42,482 bases of DNA from a candidate division WWE3 bacterium (GTDB lineage Bacteria > Patescibacteriota > WWE3 > 2-01-FULL-39-13), in NCBI GenBank assembly GCA_027002375.1, contig JALWZX010000060.1, forward strand, positions 1 to 42,482, in the 5' to 3' direction. The notes under the pieces are model-generated. The model ran no database searches. It saw only the letters and a list, made by a program, of their open reading frames with translations, and was not told the origin of the DNA. How positions within the stretch are numbered: position 1 is the first letter of the stretch; every line of letters begins with the position of its first letter. A program made the position numbers and the translations under genes. This document shows positions 29,281 through 38,437 of this stretch, one piece after another.

Positions 29281-29637
29281 ATGGTTAAACTGTATAAAAC
29301 AAAAAGAGAACGAAGAAAAGCAAAAATTCGAAATAAGATTCGTGGTACTGTAGATAGACCTAGGTTTAACATTTTTAGATCGAATAAATACATCTATGTT
29401 CAAGCTATAGACGATGTTAATGGAATAACATTAGCAAGTTTTTCCTCGTTGGAGTTCGATAAAAAAGATTTGGGTAAGACCAAAACGGAACAGTCAAAGC
29501 TTGTTGGTGAGGAATTTGCAAAAAGATTAAAGAAGAAAAAAATAGAAAAAGGGGTTTTTGACAGATCGTCATATATGTATCATGGTAGAGTAAAGGCTGT
29601 AGCCGAAGGTATAAGAAGTGGTGGTATAGAGATTTAG
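29281..29637 (+). CDS. rplR: 50S ribosomal protein L18
   Basis: RPRFNIFRSNKYIYVQAIDDVNGITLASFSS; FDRSSYMYHGRVKAVAEGIRSGGIEI. Confidence 0.94.
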   Translation: MVKLYKTKRERRKAKIRNKIRGTVDRPRFNIFRSNKYIYVQAIDDVNGITLASFSSLEFDKKDLGKTKTEQSKLVGEEFAKRLKKKKIEKGVFDRSSYMYHGRVKAVAEGIRSGGIEI

Positions 29638-29661
29638 CAAGTTTAATATAGTTAAAATAAC

Positions 29662-30165
29662 ATGCAGGTAACAAAAGAAAATAAAACAAAAAGAGAAGAG
29701 AAAAGAAGTGATGATGATTTTAATAAGAGTGAGGAGAAATCTGTTGAAGAAAGATTGTTAAAAGTGAGAAGAGTTTCAACTAAAAGAGCAGGTGGATCGT
29801 CGTTTCATTTTTCGGTATTAGCTGTTGCTGGTGATCGTAACGGCAATGTTGGTGTTGCAATAGCGAAGTCAAAAGAAAATACACTTGCTATACAAAAGGC
29901 AAAAGATAGAGCAAAAAAGGCAATGTTTAATGTTCCGATAACAGAAGATGGTAGTATTCCACATGAGGTTTATATTAAAGACGGGCCGTCAATATTGTAT
30001 CTTAAACCAGCCCCTCAAGGTGCAGGTATTATCGCTGGTGGAAGTATAAGGCATATCTTAGAACTAGCGGGTTACAAGAACGTATCCGCTAAAATAATTG
30101 GAACAAATAATCAAATTAATAATTCATATACATTAGCGAAGGCATTAAAAAGTTTAAGAAAATAA
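29662..30165 (+). CDS. rpsE: 30S ribosomal protein S5
   Basis: RVSTKRAGGSSFHFSVLAVAGDRNGNVGVAIAKS; PAPQGAGIIAGGSIRHILELAGYKNVSAKIIGTNN. Confidence 0.96.
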   Translation: MQVTKENKTKREEKRSDDDFNKSEEKSVEERLLKVRRVSTKRAGGSSFHFSVLAVAGDRNGNVGVAIAKSKENTLAIQKAKDRAKKAMFNVPITEDGSIPHEVYIKDGPSILYLKPAPQGAGIIAGGSIRHILELAGYKNVSAKIIGTNNQINNSYTLAKALKSLRK

Positions 30166-30169
30166 TATT

Positions 30170-30622
30170 ATGAGTAATTTATTATCAAAACTAACAAAAA
30201 AAGATGGTGCTATAAAAAAATCTAGAAGAGTTGGCAGAGGATATGGTTCAACTGCGGGTGGGCATACTGCAACTAGAGGAATGAAGGGTCAAAAATCAAG
30301 ATCTGGTGGTAAGACACGTGTATGGTTTGAGGGGGGGCAAACACCTTTGGTAAGAAGACTGCCATATAGAAAAGGTTTTAGAAATCACAACAAAAAAGAT
30401 GTCGTATCCATTAGCTTTTATGATTTGAGTGATGTAATAGAGAAAAATGATAAGATTACCCCTGAGATGTTAATGGACCTAGGTATTATAGAAGCTGGTC
30501 TATACTCAGATTTTAAGATATTATCTAATGGTAAGATAACAAAAAAAGTAACATTTGAAGGTTTCAAATATTCTGCAAAAGCAAAAGAGAAGATTGAAAA
30601 GGTTGGTGGCGTTGCAAATTGA
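30170..30622 (+). CDS. rplO: 50S ribosomal protein L15
   Basis: SRRVGRGYGSTAGGHTATRGMKGQKSRSGG. Confidence 0.95.
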   Translation: MSNLLSKLTKKDGAIKKSRRVGRGYGSTAGGHTATRGMKGQKSRSGGKTRVWFEGGQTPLVRRLPYRKGFRNHNKKDVVSISFYDLSDVIEKNDKITPEMLMDLGIIEAGLYSDFKILSNGKITKKVTFEGFKYSAKAKEKIEKVGGVAN

Positions 30623-30663
30623 ATCTAACGCTTTTGTGATCGTTTTGAATATAATTAACAAAC

Positions 30664-31959
30664 ATGATTGACGTAATAAAAAAATCTTTTCATATCCCTG
30701 AAGTAAGAAAAAAAATTCTTATAACGTTTGCTGTATTGGCATTATACAGATTTTTAATTCATGTACCTGTTCCTAATGTAGATCTAAACGCTATAAAAAC
30801 CATCTTTGATCAAAGTCAGTTTTTTAACGTGGTTAACTTATTCTCTGGTGGTGGTTTATCTCAAGTTTCTATAATTTCACTTGGTGTTGGTCCATATATA
30901 ACAGCATCTATTATAATGCAACTTGTAACAATGGTTATTCCGCAGTTAGAAGAATTATCAAAAGAGGGTCAATACGGAAGAGAAAAGATAAATCAATATA
31001 CACAGTTTTTAACATTACCACTAGCTATAATTCAATCCTATGGTTTATATTTCATTTTTTCAAAACAAAGTGTTGGCAATTTATCTATAATGGGAAACAT
31101 GACTTCTTTAGATATAATAATGATGGTTATTATAATGACAGGTGGTGCTTTTTTATTAATGTGGATAGCAAGTCTAATAACTGATTACGGTGTTGGAAAT
31201 GGTGTTTCAATAATTATTTTTGCAGGAATTTTAGCCAGAATTCCATCTAGTATGGGTAAGATTTCAATTGTTGGTGCAGACGCAACGCAGATGTTTAATT
31301 TGCTTATATTTATAGGCATAGCATTGGTTGTTATTGCTGGTGTTGTTTATGTTAATGAAGCCTACAGAAAAATTGATATACAATATTCTACACGTGTTAC
31401 TGGCTCTAAAACTCTTGGTGGAGGGTCTAGTTATATACCTGTTAAAATAAATCAAGCTGGTGTAATACCTATTATATTCGCTGTTTCGATCGTTCTATTA
31501 CCAAGCTTTTTTGCAGGTTACTTGCAACAGGTTAATTCTGAACAGTTACAAAACATCGGTTTATGGATATCAATGAATTTTACACCTGGAAAGCCATTTT
31601 ATACTGCATTATACTTTTTCTTGGTATTTATATTTACATATTTCTATACAGCTGTTACATTTAATCCAGAAAAGATTGCTGATGACGTTAGAAGGTCTGG
31701 TGGTTTTATACCTGGAGTACGCCCAGGAAAAGCAACGGAAAATTATCTTAGCTATATAATTACAAGACTAACATTCGCTGGAGGTATTTTCTTAGGTGCG
31801 ATTGCGGTTTTACCATTGATTGTACAAAATTTTACAGGAATAACTTCTTTAGCTATAGGTGGTACAGGTTTACTAATTGTAGTGTCAGTAGTTTTAGAAA
31901 CAGTTAAACAAATTGAAGCGCAAGTTATTACGCGTGAATATGAAACATTCACACGATAA
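30664..31959 (+). CDS. secY: Protein translocase subunit SecY
   Basis: 431 aa multi-TM; LFSGGGLSQVSIISLGVGPYITASIIMQL; ADDVRRSGGFIPGVRPGKATENYLSYIITRLTFAG. Confidence 0.97.
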   Translation: MIDVIKKSFHIPEVRKKILITFAVLALYRFLIHVPVPNVDLNAIKTIFDQSQFFNVVNLFSGGGLSQVSIISLGVGPYITASIIMQLVTMVIPQLEELSKEGQYGREKINQYTQFLTLPLAIIQSYGLYFIFSKQSVGNLSIMGNMTSLDIIMMVIIMTGGAFLLMWIASLITDYGVGNGVSIIIFAGILARIPSSMGKISIVGADATQMFNLLIFIGIALVVIAGVVYVNEAYRKIDIQYSTRVTGSKTLGGGSSYIPVKINQAGVIPIIFAVSIVLLPSFFAGYLQQVNSEQLQNIGLWISMNFTPGKPFYTALYFFLVFIFTYFYTAVTFNPEKIADDVRRSGGFIPGVRPGKATENYLSYIITRLTFAGGIFLGAIAVLPLIVQNFTGITSLAIGGTGLLIVVSVVLETVKQIEAQVITREYETFTR

Positions 31960-31977
31960 TTACTGTGCTTAAAAATT

Positions 31978-32253
31978 ATGATAGATAAATTAGGACAAAT
32001 GAAAGATCTTTACGCCTTAAAGAAGCAGGCAGACGCGTTAAAAAAAGAAATGGAAAAGATTCAGGTAGAGGTTTATGAGGGAGATTATAGAATTATAATG
32101 TTAGGTGATCAAACTGTGGTTGCTGTTTACAAAGATGACGTTGAAATGCCAGGGTTGAAAAAACTATATAATAAAGCATTAAAGGAATCACAGAAAAAGG
32201 TTGCAAAACAGATGCGTGGAAAGATGGGTGATATGGGTTTGCCAGGATTTTAA
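31978..32253 (+). CDS. YbaB/EbfC-family nucleoid-associated-like protein
   Basis: 91 aa; LGQMKDLYALKKQADALKKEMEKIQVEV ... MRGKMGDMGLPGF. Confidence 0.7.
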   Translation: MIDKLGQMKDLYALKKQADALKKEMEKIQVEVYEGDYRIIMLGDQTVVAVYKDDVEMPGLKKLYNKALKESQKKVAKQMRGKMGDMGLPGF

Positions 32254-32270
32254 TTAATAAATAACAAAAC

Positions 32271-32873
32271 ATGTCACGTGAAATAATATTGGTTCTAGGT
32301 CCCCAAGGTTCGGGTAAATCTACGCAGGCTAAATTGCTCGCAGATTATTTAGACTATCAGTTTCTTTCAACTGGTCAAATGATACGAGAAGCCAGTCAAA
32401 AACATAACGATCTTGCTGAAAATCTTAATCGTTATCAGTTACTTGGCAAACTTGTTCCCGATGAAATCGTAGAAAAGATGCTTTTTGACAGAATAACCGA
32501 GTCTGATAGTTTAGGATTTGTAATTGACGGATTTCCAAGAGATAAAAAACAACTAGAAGATTTTTTGAATTTTATAGAAGATAACGGATATGATTTTAAT
32601 CACGCCTTTTACTTAGATGTGTCTTTAAGGGAGTGTTTAAACAGGCTTAGATTAAGACGCGAGATAGAGAATAGACCAGACGAAACAGATGGTGCGATTA
32701 AAACAAGACTTAATGTGTATTTTTCAAATACAGAACCATTATTAAGCAAATATGATAGATTGGGTGTTTTAGAAAAAGTAAATGGTGAGAAATCTATTCA
32801 AGAAATACAAGACAATATACAAGATATAATAAATAATTATTTAGAAAAATCTAGATTTTATGGGAATAACTAA
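32271..32873 (+). CDS. adk: Adenylate kinase
   Basis: ILVLGPQGSGKSTQAKLLAD; GFVIDGFPRDKKQLEDF; RPDETDGAIKTRLNVY. Confidence 0.93.
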   Translation: MSREIILVLGPQGSGKSTQAKLLADYLDYQFLSTGQMIREASQKHNDLAENLNRYQLLGKLVPDEIVEKMLFDRITESDSLGFVIDGFPRDKKQLEDFLNFIEDNGYDFNHAFYLDVSLRECLNRLRLRREIENRPDETDGAIKTRLNVYFSNTEPLLSKYDRLGVLEKVNGEKSIQEIQDNIQDIINNYLEKSRFYGNN

Positions 32874-33654
32874 TATTTTAACAGATTCTTCGATTCCAAT
32901 AATGAGAGAAGGCGGAAAAATTGCTTCGAATATAATGAATACGGCACTATTTTCTTCTGTTTCTGGCACAAAAACAAGCGATATCAATAATATAATAGAA
33001 GAAGAAATGAGAAGATATGGGGTTAAACCATGGTTTAAAGAAGTAGATAATTACCCTTATGCATCTTGTATATCGGTAAATGAAGTTTGGTTGCATGGAA
33101 TGCCTAATGATACTGTCTTAAAAAAGGATGATGTTGTTTCAATAGATCTAGGTGTCAAATTTGAAGATCATTACATTGATCACTGTTGGACAATTTCTGT
33201 TAAGGATTCTTATGAATCAATGGATACTATACGAGAAGAATTTAATAACTCTGATGATAATGTTAAAAAATTCTTAAAGATTGGAGTTCAGGCCGTAAAT
33301 AGTGCAATTGAAAGAGCTTATCCAAGAAATAAAGTTGGTGATATCTCATCGGCAATGCAATCGGTGGTTGAGAGCAATGGGTACTCAGTGATTGAAGGTT
33401 ATGGAGGGCATGGTGTAGGTTATGGTGCTCATATGGAGCCTCATATTCCATGCTATGGAATAGAAGGTTCTGGTAAAAAAATAAAAAAAAACATGGGGCT
33501 TGCGGTTGAGGTGATGTATTCTATGGGAAATCCAGAGTGGATTGTTGATTCTAAAGACGGCTGGTCTATCATAACAAAAGACCACAGTAAAACAGGAATG
33601 TTTGAACACACAATAATAGTTACAAACAACGGTCCTGAAATCTTGACTGAGTGA
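32860..33654 (+). CDS. map: Methionine aminopeptidase type I
   Basis: Metal ligands in VSIDLGVKFEDHYIDHCWT, GYGGHGVGYGAHMEPHIPCYG, LAVEVMYSMG, MFEHTIIVT. Confidence 0.93.
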   Translation: MGITNILTDSSIPIMREGGKIASNIMNTALFSSVSGTKTSDINNIIEEEMRRYGVKPWFKEVDNYPYASCISVNEVWLHGMPNDTVLKKDDVVSIDLGVKFEDHYIDHCWTISVKDSYESMDTIREEFNNSDDNVKKFLKIGVQAVNSAIERAYPRNKVGDISSAMQSVVESNGYSVIEGYGGHGVGYGAHMEPHIPCYGIEGSGKKIKKNMGLAVEVMYSMGNPEWIVDSKDGWSIITKDHSKTGMFEHTIIVTNNGPEILTE

Positions 33655-33742
33655 GATTCTAGATTGATGTGAGGTTTTCTTTGTGCCTTGAATCAGTTGA
33701 TTACCTATTCAGCTCAACCTTAAGGATTCGGCTTTTAGTGCC

Positions 33743-33776
33743 ATAGTGAAGTACGAAATTAAATCACTATATTTTG
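33743..33776 (+). terminator. Terminator-like hairpin after map
   Basis: ATAGTGA-N14-TCACTAT followed by ATTTTGT. Confidence 0.4.
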
Positions 33777-33790
33777 TAATGAAATAAGTG

Positions 33791-33818
33791 TTGACTATGC
33801 GAAATATTGCTATATTAT
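33791..33818 (+). promoter_or_regulatory. Predicted distal promoter upstream of infA
   Basis: TTGACT (33791-33796), 16-nt spacer, TATTAT (33813-33818). Confidence 0.45.
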
Positions 33819-33892
33819 ATTAAAAGTCGCACAATTTTGGAATTGAAATCTAATAATCAATTTAAACGTTATGATTAAGTTTCATGTAAATA

Positions 33893-33920
33893 TCGACAAT
33901 TATACAATTTGTGTTACAAT
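33893..33920 (+). promoter_or_regulatory. Predicted proximal promoter upstream of infA
   Basis: TCGACA (33893-33898), 16-nt spacer, TACAAT (33915-33920). Confidence 0.45.
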
Positions 33921-33987
33921 TATGCAGTAAACTGGGTTGGATACCCTTTTCCTGCTAAGCCAATCGGCATTGCACTATACTAAATTT

Positions 33988-34218
33988 ATGACAAAAAAAG
34001 ATTTAATCGAATATACAGGTACAGTTATAGAAGCTTTACCTGACGGAAAATTTAAGATAAAACTTGATGATGAAGATAGAGAGGTGACTGGTTATATTGC
34101 CGGAAAATTAAGAAAATTTAGAATATATATATTGCCTGGTGACAGGGTTAAACTAGAGTTTAGTAAATACGACTTAGAAACGGGTCGTATAACTTATAGA
34201 TTGAAAAAACAATTATGA
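33988..34218 (+). CDS. infA: Translation initiation factor IF-1
   Basis: [28 protein letters not shown]...[21 protein letters not shown]...[14 protein letters not shown]-track start at 33937 is too early. Confidence 0.95.
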   Translation: MTKKDLIEYTGTVIEALPDGKFKIKLDDEDREVTGYIAGKLRKFRIYILPGDRVKLEFSKYDLETGRITYRLKKQL

Positions 34219-34331
34219 AAGTTAAAGCAAGTGTAAAAAAAAGATGTAGACATTGTAAAGTAGTTCGCCGAAAGGGGAAAGTTTATATAATTTGTAGTGC
34301 GAATCCAAAGCACAAGCAAAGGCAAGGTTAA
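34215..34331 (+). CDS. rpmJ: 50S ribosomal protein L36
   Basis: 38 aa, below the ORF-track cutoff: [42 protein letters not shown] overlap with infA. Confidence 0.95.
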   Translation: MKVKASVKKRCRHCKVVRRKGKVYIICSANPKHKQRQG

Positions 34332-34333
34332 TT

Positions 34334-34723
34334 ATGCCAAGAATATCTGGTGTTGATATCCCAAATAATAAAAGAATTGTAATAGCTTTAACGTATATAT
34401 ACGGAATAGGTTTAAAAACATCAAAGCAAATATTAAAAAGGGCTAATGTAGATGAGAATATTAGGGCAAAAGATTTAACAGATGAACAACTTGCTTCTAT
34501 TAGAAATGTAATAGAAAAAGAGCAGTATATGGTAGAGGGAGAATTGAGACGTGTAATTAATCAAAATATAAAGCGACTAAAAGAAATACGTTGTTACAGA
34601 GGAATTCGTCATACTAGAAATTTACCAGTAAGAGGACAAAAAACTCAGAAAAACGCTAGAACAAAAAGAGGTAAAAGAGTTGCAGTTGGTGGAGCAAATC
34701 CAAAAGCAGCCGCAAAGACATAG
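34334..34723 (+). CDS. rpsM: 30S ribosomal protein S13
   Basis: [54 protein letters not shown]. Confidence 0.97.
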   Translation: MPRISGVDIPNNKRIVIALTYIYGIGLKTSKQILKRANVDENIRAKDLTDEQLASIRNVIEKEQYMVEGELRRVINQNIKRLKEIRCYRGIRHTRNLPVRGQKTQKNARTKRGKRVAVGGANPKAAAKT

Positions 34724-34748
34724 TTTTGCAGTTCTTTAAATTCATATA

Positions 34749-35144
34749 ATGGCAAAAAAAACAAAGGTAAAGAAAAAAGTTAATAAAAGCAAAAGTGTAC
34801 CTTCGGTTGGAAATGTTTATGTATTTTCTGGTTACAATAATACAATTGTTACTGTAACTGATTTAGATGGTAATACAGTATGTTGGGAATCAGGTGGTAC
34901 GAATAACTTTAAGGGTTCTAGAAAATCCACACCATATGCAGCATCTGTTGTTGGTGAAAGTGCATCAAAGAAGGCTGTTGCCCTTGGCATGAAAGAGGTT
35001 ACTGCATATATCAAAGGTATAGGTAGTGGTAAATCGCAAGCCGTAAAAGCTATTCGTAATGGGGGTTTAGTTATTAACAAAATAGTAGATATTACACCTA
35101 TTGCACATAATGGGTGTAGGCCAAAGAAAAGAAGGAGAATATAA
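34749..35144 (+). CDS. rpsK: 30S ribosomal protein S11
   Basis: YNNTIVTVTDLDGNTVCWESGG; DITPIAHNGCRPKKRRRI. Confidence 0.97.
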   Translation: MAKKTKVKKKVNKSKSVPSVGNVYVFSGYNNTIVTVTDLDGNTVCWESGGTNNFKGSRKSTPYAASVVGESASKKAVALGMKEVTAYIKGIGSGKSQAVKAIRNGGLVINKIVDITPIAHNGCRPKKRRRI

Positions 35145-35746
35145 TGTCAAGATATTTAGGACCGAAATGTAAATTATGTAGAAGAGAGGGAACAAAACTG
35201 TTTCTGAAAGGTGCTAAATGCTACTCTGATAAGTGTCCAATGAATACGCGAAGCTATCCACCTGGACAACATGGCCCATCACGTCGTAGAAGATTATCTG
35301 ATTATGGAAGACATCTGAGAGAAAAACAAAAAGTAAAGAGAATTTACGGTGTATTAGAAACGCAGTTCAGAAGATATTACGAAAAGTCTGCGTCAAAGAA
35401 AGGTATTACTGGTGAGTTACTGTTACAAATGCTTGAGAGAAGATTGGACAGTGTTGTATATTCAAGCGGTTTGGGTCTATCAAGAATGCATGCTAGAAAA
35501 TTAGTTAGACAAGGTAAAATTAAAGTAAATGGAAACGTTGTCACAATTCCATCATATCAAGTTAATGAAAAAGATATGGTTGAATGCGATTTCGTTGGAG
35601 CTAAACCAAAAGATGATAACGAAATGCCCACATGGCTCGAATGGAACAAAGATAAAAAGGCAATAAAGATTCTTAGACTTCCAGAAAGGGATGATATTAG
35701 TCAAGAAATTAACGAACAATTAATAGTTGAATATTATTCGCGTTAA
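35144..35746 (+). CDS. rpsD: 30S ribosomal protein S4
   Basis: MSRYLGPKCKLCRREGTKLFLKG; LLQMLERRLDSVVYSSGLGLSRMHARKLVRQGKIKVNG. Confidence 0.97.
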   Translation: MSRYLGPKCKLCRREGTKLFLKGAKCYSDKCPMNTRSYPPGQHGPSRRRRLSDYGRHLREKQKVKRIYGVLETQFRRYYEKSASKKGITGELLLQMLERRLDSVVYSSGLGLSRMHARKLVRQGKIKVNGNVVTIPSYQVNEKDMVECDFVGAKPKDDNEMPTWLEWNKDKKAIKILRLPERDDISQEINEQLIVEYYSR

Positions 35747-35788
35747 TAGAAAGATCTTTTTATCTTTTTATTACCGTATTATAAACAT

Positions 35789-36763
35789 ATGTATAATCTA
35801 AAAAAAATAAATTTTAATGTAATTAAAAAAGATGCAACTACAGGGGTTTTTGAAATATCGCCATTAGTTAAGGGCTTTGGATATACAATCGGAAGTGGAA
35901 TAAGAAGAACTTTATTTTCCGCAACTCGAGGCGCTGCAATTGTTTCAGTTTCGATAGACGGTGTATCTCATGAGTTCTCAACAATAGAAGGTGCTACTGA
36001 TGATGTCTTGCAGATCTTACTTAAATTAAAGAAAGTCATTGTTAAAATGTCACCTGAATTTGAACTTGATGATACTGTAGAACTCAAAATAGATGCTAAA
36101 GGACCTGGTGACGTTACAGCTGGTGACATAAGTAATGATGCAGGTGTTGAAATAATTAATAAAGACTTCGTTATTACATCGCTTAATACAGCGAAAGATA
36201 CATTTAAAGCAACTTTAACGGTGAAGCCTGGATATGGTTATGAGCAGGTTGATGAAGATGCAGATGTTGCTATGGGAACTATTTTATTAGATGCAAATTA
36301 TACACCTATCGTGAACGTCAGTTATGACGTTGATGTTGCTCGTGTTGGTAGAGATGATAATTTTGATAAATTAATATTAACTGTTGAAACAGATGGATCA
36401 GTTGATTCTGAAGAGGCGGTTAGAAATTCTGCAAAAGTATTAAAAGAATTCTTTTATAAGGTTGAGACAGGTGAAGATTATACAGAAGAGCAAGATGCTA
36501 TATTGGCAGAGTCTACAGAATCACAAGAGGTTGCTCAAGAGGCTAGTACAACCACACAAAGTGGAATTGCATTAGATGAAATATCGTTAGAAGAGCTGAG
36601 ATTACCTACAAGAACGGTGAATGCATTAAAGAAGGCAGGTATAAGTACACTAGCAGATTTAGCAGATAGATCAGAAGACGACTTATTAAGAGTTCGAAAT
36701 TTAGGTGAAAAATCAATAAGAGAAATAATCGCTTTATTAGAAAAAGAAGGTTTAAAAAAGTAG
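35789..36763 (+). CDS. rpoA: DNA-directed RNA polymerase subunit alpha
   Basis: PLVKGFGYTIGSGIRRTLFSATRGAAIVSVSIDGVSHEFSTIEG; alpha-CTD LRLPTRTVNALKKAGISTLADL. Confidence 0.97.
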   Translation: MYNLKKINFNVIKKDATTGVFEISPLVKGFGYTIGSGIRRTLFSATRGAAIVSVSIDGVSHEFSTIEGATDDVLQILLKLKKVIVKMSPEFELDDTVELKIDAKGPGDVTAGDISNDAGVEIINKDFVITSLNTAKDTFKATLTVKPGYGYEQVDEDADVAMGTILLDANYTPIVNVSYDVDVARVGRDDNFDKLILTVETDGSVDSEEAVRNSAKVLKEFFYKVETGEDYTEEQDAILAESTESQEVAQEASTTTQSGIALDEISLEELRLPTRTVNALKKAGISTLADLADRSEDDLLRVRNLGEKSIREIIALLEKEGLKK

Positions 36764-36786
36764 TCTAGTTGAATTCCACGTAATAA

Positions 36787-37293
36787 ATGAGACATAGAGT
36801 AAAAAGAACAAAATTAAATAGAGACAGAGATGGAAGAAAAGCCATTGAAAGAGGTTTACTAAAACAAATTATAGAGCATGGGCATGTAGAAACGACATTA
36901 ATGAAGGCCAAATATATAAGACCAAGGGTTGAGAAATTGGTAACAAAAGCAAAAAAGAATGATTTAGCGACAAGAAGGTTGTTAATTCAAAGATTAAACG
37001 ATAAAGTTTTGGCCAAAAAATTATTAGAGGAAATCGCACCTAAATACCAAGAAGTAGAGGGGGGATATTTAAGAATACGAAGAACAACTATCAGAAAAGG
37101 TGATAGCGCACAATTGGCAGAAGTGTCATTTGTAGAAGTAACACAACCAAAGATAAAAGAAACAAAGAATGATTCAAAGAACTCTACAAAGACTAAAAAA
37201 GCTAAGACAAAATTAGTCGAGAAGAACGAAGGTGAAAAAAAGGGTACCGCCAAACCAAATGGCAAGTCAGAAAGTAAAAAAGAAACAAAATAA
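36787..37293 (+). CDS. rplQ: 50S ribosomal protein L17 with Lys-rich C-terminal tail
   Basis: MRHRVKRTKLNRDRDGRKAIERGLLKQIIEHGHVETTLMKAKYIRPRVEKLVTKAK. Confidence 0.94.
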   Translation: MRHRVKRTKLNRDRDGRKAIERGLLKQIIEHGHVETTLMKAKYIRPRVEKLVTKAKKNDLATRRLLIQRLNDKVLAKKLLEEIAPKYQEVEGGYLRIRRTTIRKGDSAQLAEVSFVEVTQPKIKETKNDSKNSTKTKKAKTKLVEKNEGEKKGTAKPNGKSESKKETK

Positions 37294-37295
37294 TT

Positions 37296-37721
37296 ATGAC
37301 AAAAACAACAAGTTCAACAAAAAAAGAGAACGTGGTAAAGAAATGGCACCATTTAGATGCTGAAAATAGAGTATTAGGTCAATTAGCAACAGAAATTGTA
37401 GAATTATTAATGGGAAAGCACAAGGTTGATTATTCACCAAATATGAACATGGGAGATGGTGTAGTAGTTACGAATTCCGCCAAAGTAGTGCTAACTGGAA
37501 ACAAAGAATCAGGAAAGATTTATTATCGACACTCAAGAAAAGTAGGAAACCTAAAATCCGTAACGGCAGAACAGTTAAGGAGAATAAAGCCAAATGATTT
37601 AATCTATTTGGCTGTAAAAGGAATGCTACCTAAAAATAAATTAAGAAAAGTTAGGTTAGCTAATTTAAAAATTTACAAAGAAAGTGAACACCCACATAAA
37701 GGGCAAGTAACGTCATCGTAA
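37296..37721 (+). CDS. rplM: 50S ribosomal protein L13
   Basis: WHHLDAENRVLGQLATEIVELLMGKHKVDYSPNMNMGDGVVVTNS. Confidence 0.94.
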   Translation: MTKTTSSTKKENVVKKWHHLDAENRVLGQLATEIVELLMGKHKVDYSPNMNMGDGVVVTNSAKVVLTGNKESGKIYYRHSRKVGNLKSVTAEQLRRIKPNDLIYLAVKGMLPKNKLRKVRLANLKIYKESEHPHKGQVTSS

Positions 37722-37739
37722 TTTATTTATTATTAAAAT

Positions 37740-38333
37740 ATGGCAGACGTAAAAAAAGAAACAAAAGAGCAAAAGAAAATAAAGTCGCCCAAAGAAGCAG
37801 AAAAGAAAGCAAAAGTTACAAAACAGACTAGTGATGAGTCTGATAAAAAAGTTGTAGATAAAGTTGTTGAAAACGATGTAGATACAAAGAATCTAGAAAG
37901 CACAGAAAAAGCTGATACCAAGCCCTCAAACGGTAAAAAGAAGTTTTATGCAGGTACTGGTAGAAGAAAAGAATCTGTGGCGAGGGTATGGTTGTATGAC
38001 GAAAAAGGGGAATTTATAGTAAATGGTAAGCCTATCAAAGAATATTTTACGAGTAGAGAAGAGACATTAGAGTGGGTAAAACCGTTTCATGCAATTGGAA
38101 TTTCTCATCCACAATCTAAATTTAGTGCTTCGATAAAGGTTCATGGTGGTGGTAGAACTGGCCAACTAGGTGCTGTGCGTTTAGGCTTATCTAGGGCTTT
38201 AGTAGATCTTGATTCAGAAAATAAGGGTGTATTAAGAACTGCGGATCTATTAACAAGAGATTCTAGAAAAGTTGAGAGAAAGAAAGCATTCTTCAGAAAA
38301 GCTAGAAAGAAACCACAATATTCGAAACGTTAA
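37740..38333 (+). CDS. rpsI: 30S ribosomal protein S9 with Lys-rich N-terminal extension
   Basis: FYAGTGRRKESVARVWLYDEKGEFIVNGKPIKEYF; C-terminal RKARKKPQYSKR. Confidence 0.95.
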   Translation: MADVKKETKEQKKIKSPKEAEKKAKVTKQTSDESDKKVVDKVVENDVDTKNLESTEKADTKPSNGKKKFYAGTGRRKESVARVWLYDEKGEFIVNGKPIKEYFTSREETLEWVKPFHAIGISHPQSKFSASIKVHGGGRTGQLGAVRLGLSRALVDLDSENKGVLRTADLLTRDSRKVERKKAFFRKARKKPQYSKR

Positions 38334-38375
38334 AGTATACAAATTATATGGCACATACTTGTCATTCGACCTTAT

Positions 38376-38425
38376 ATAGTAATTAGCAATAAGGAACCCC
38401 GAGCTTTAACTCGTGGAGTTTCATT
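38376..38425. repeat. REP-like hairpin repeat, degenerate copy
   Basis: 43/50 identical, gapless, to 42387-42436; core CCCCGAGCTTTAACTCGTGGAGTTTCATT. Confidence 0.75.
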
Positions 38426-38437
38426 TTATATACTTAG

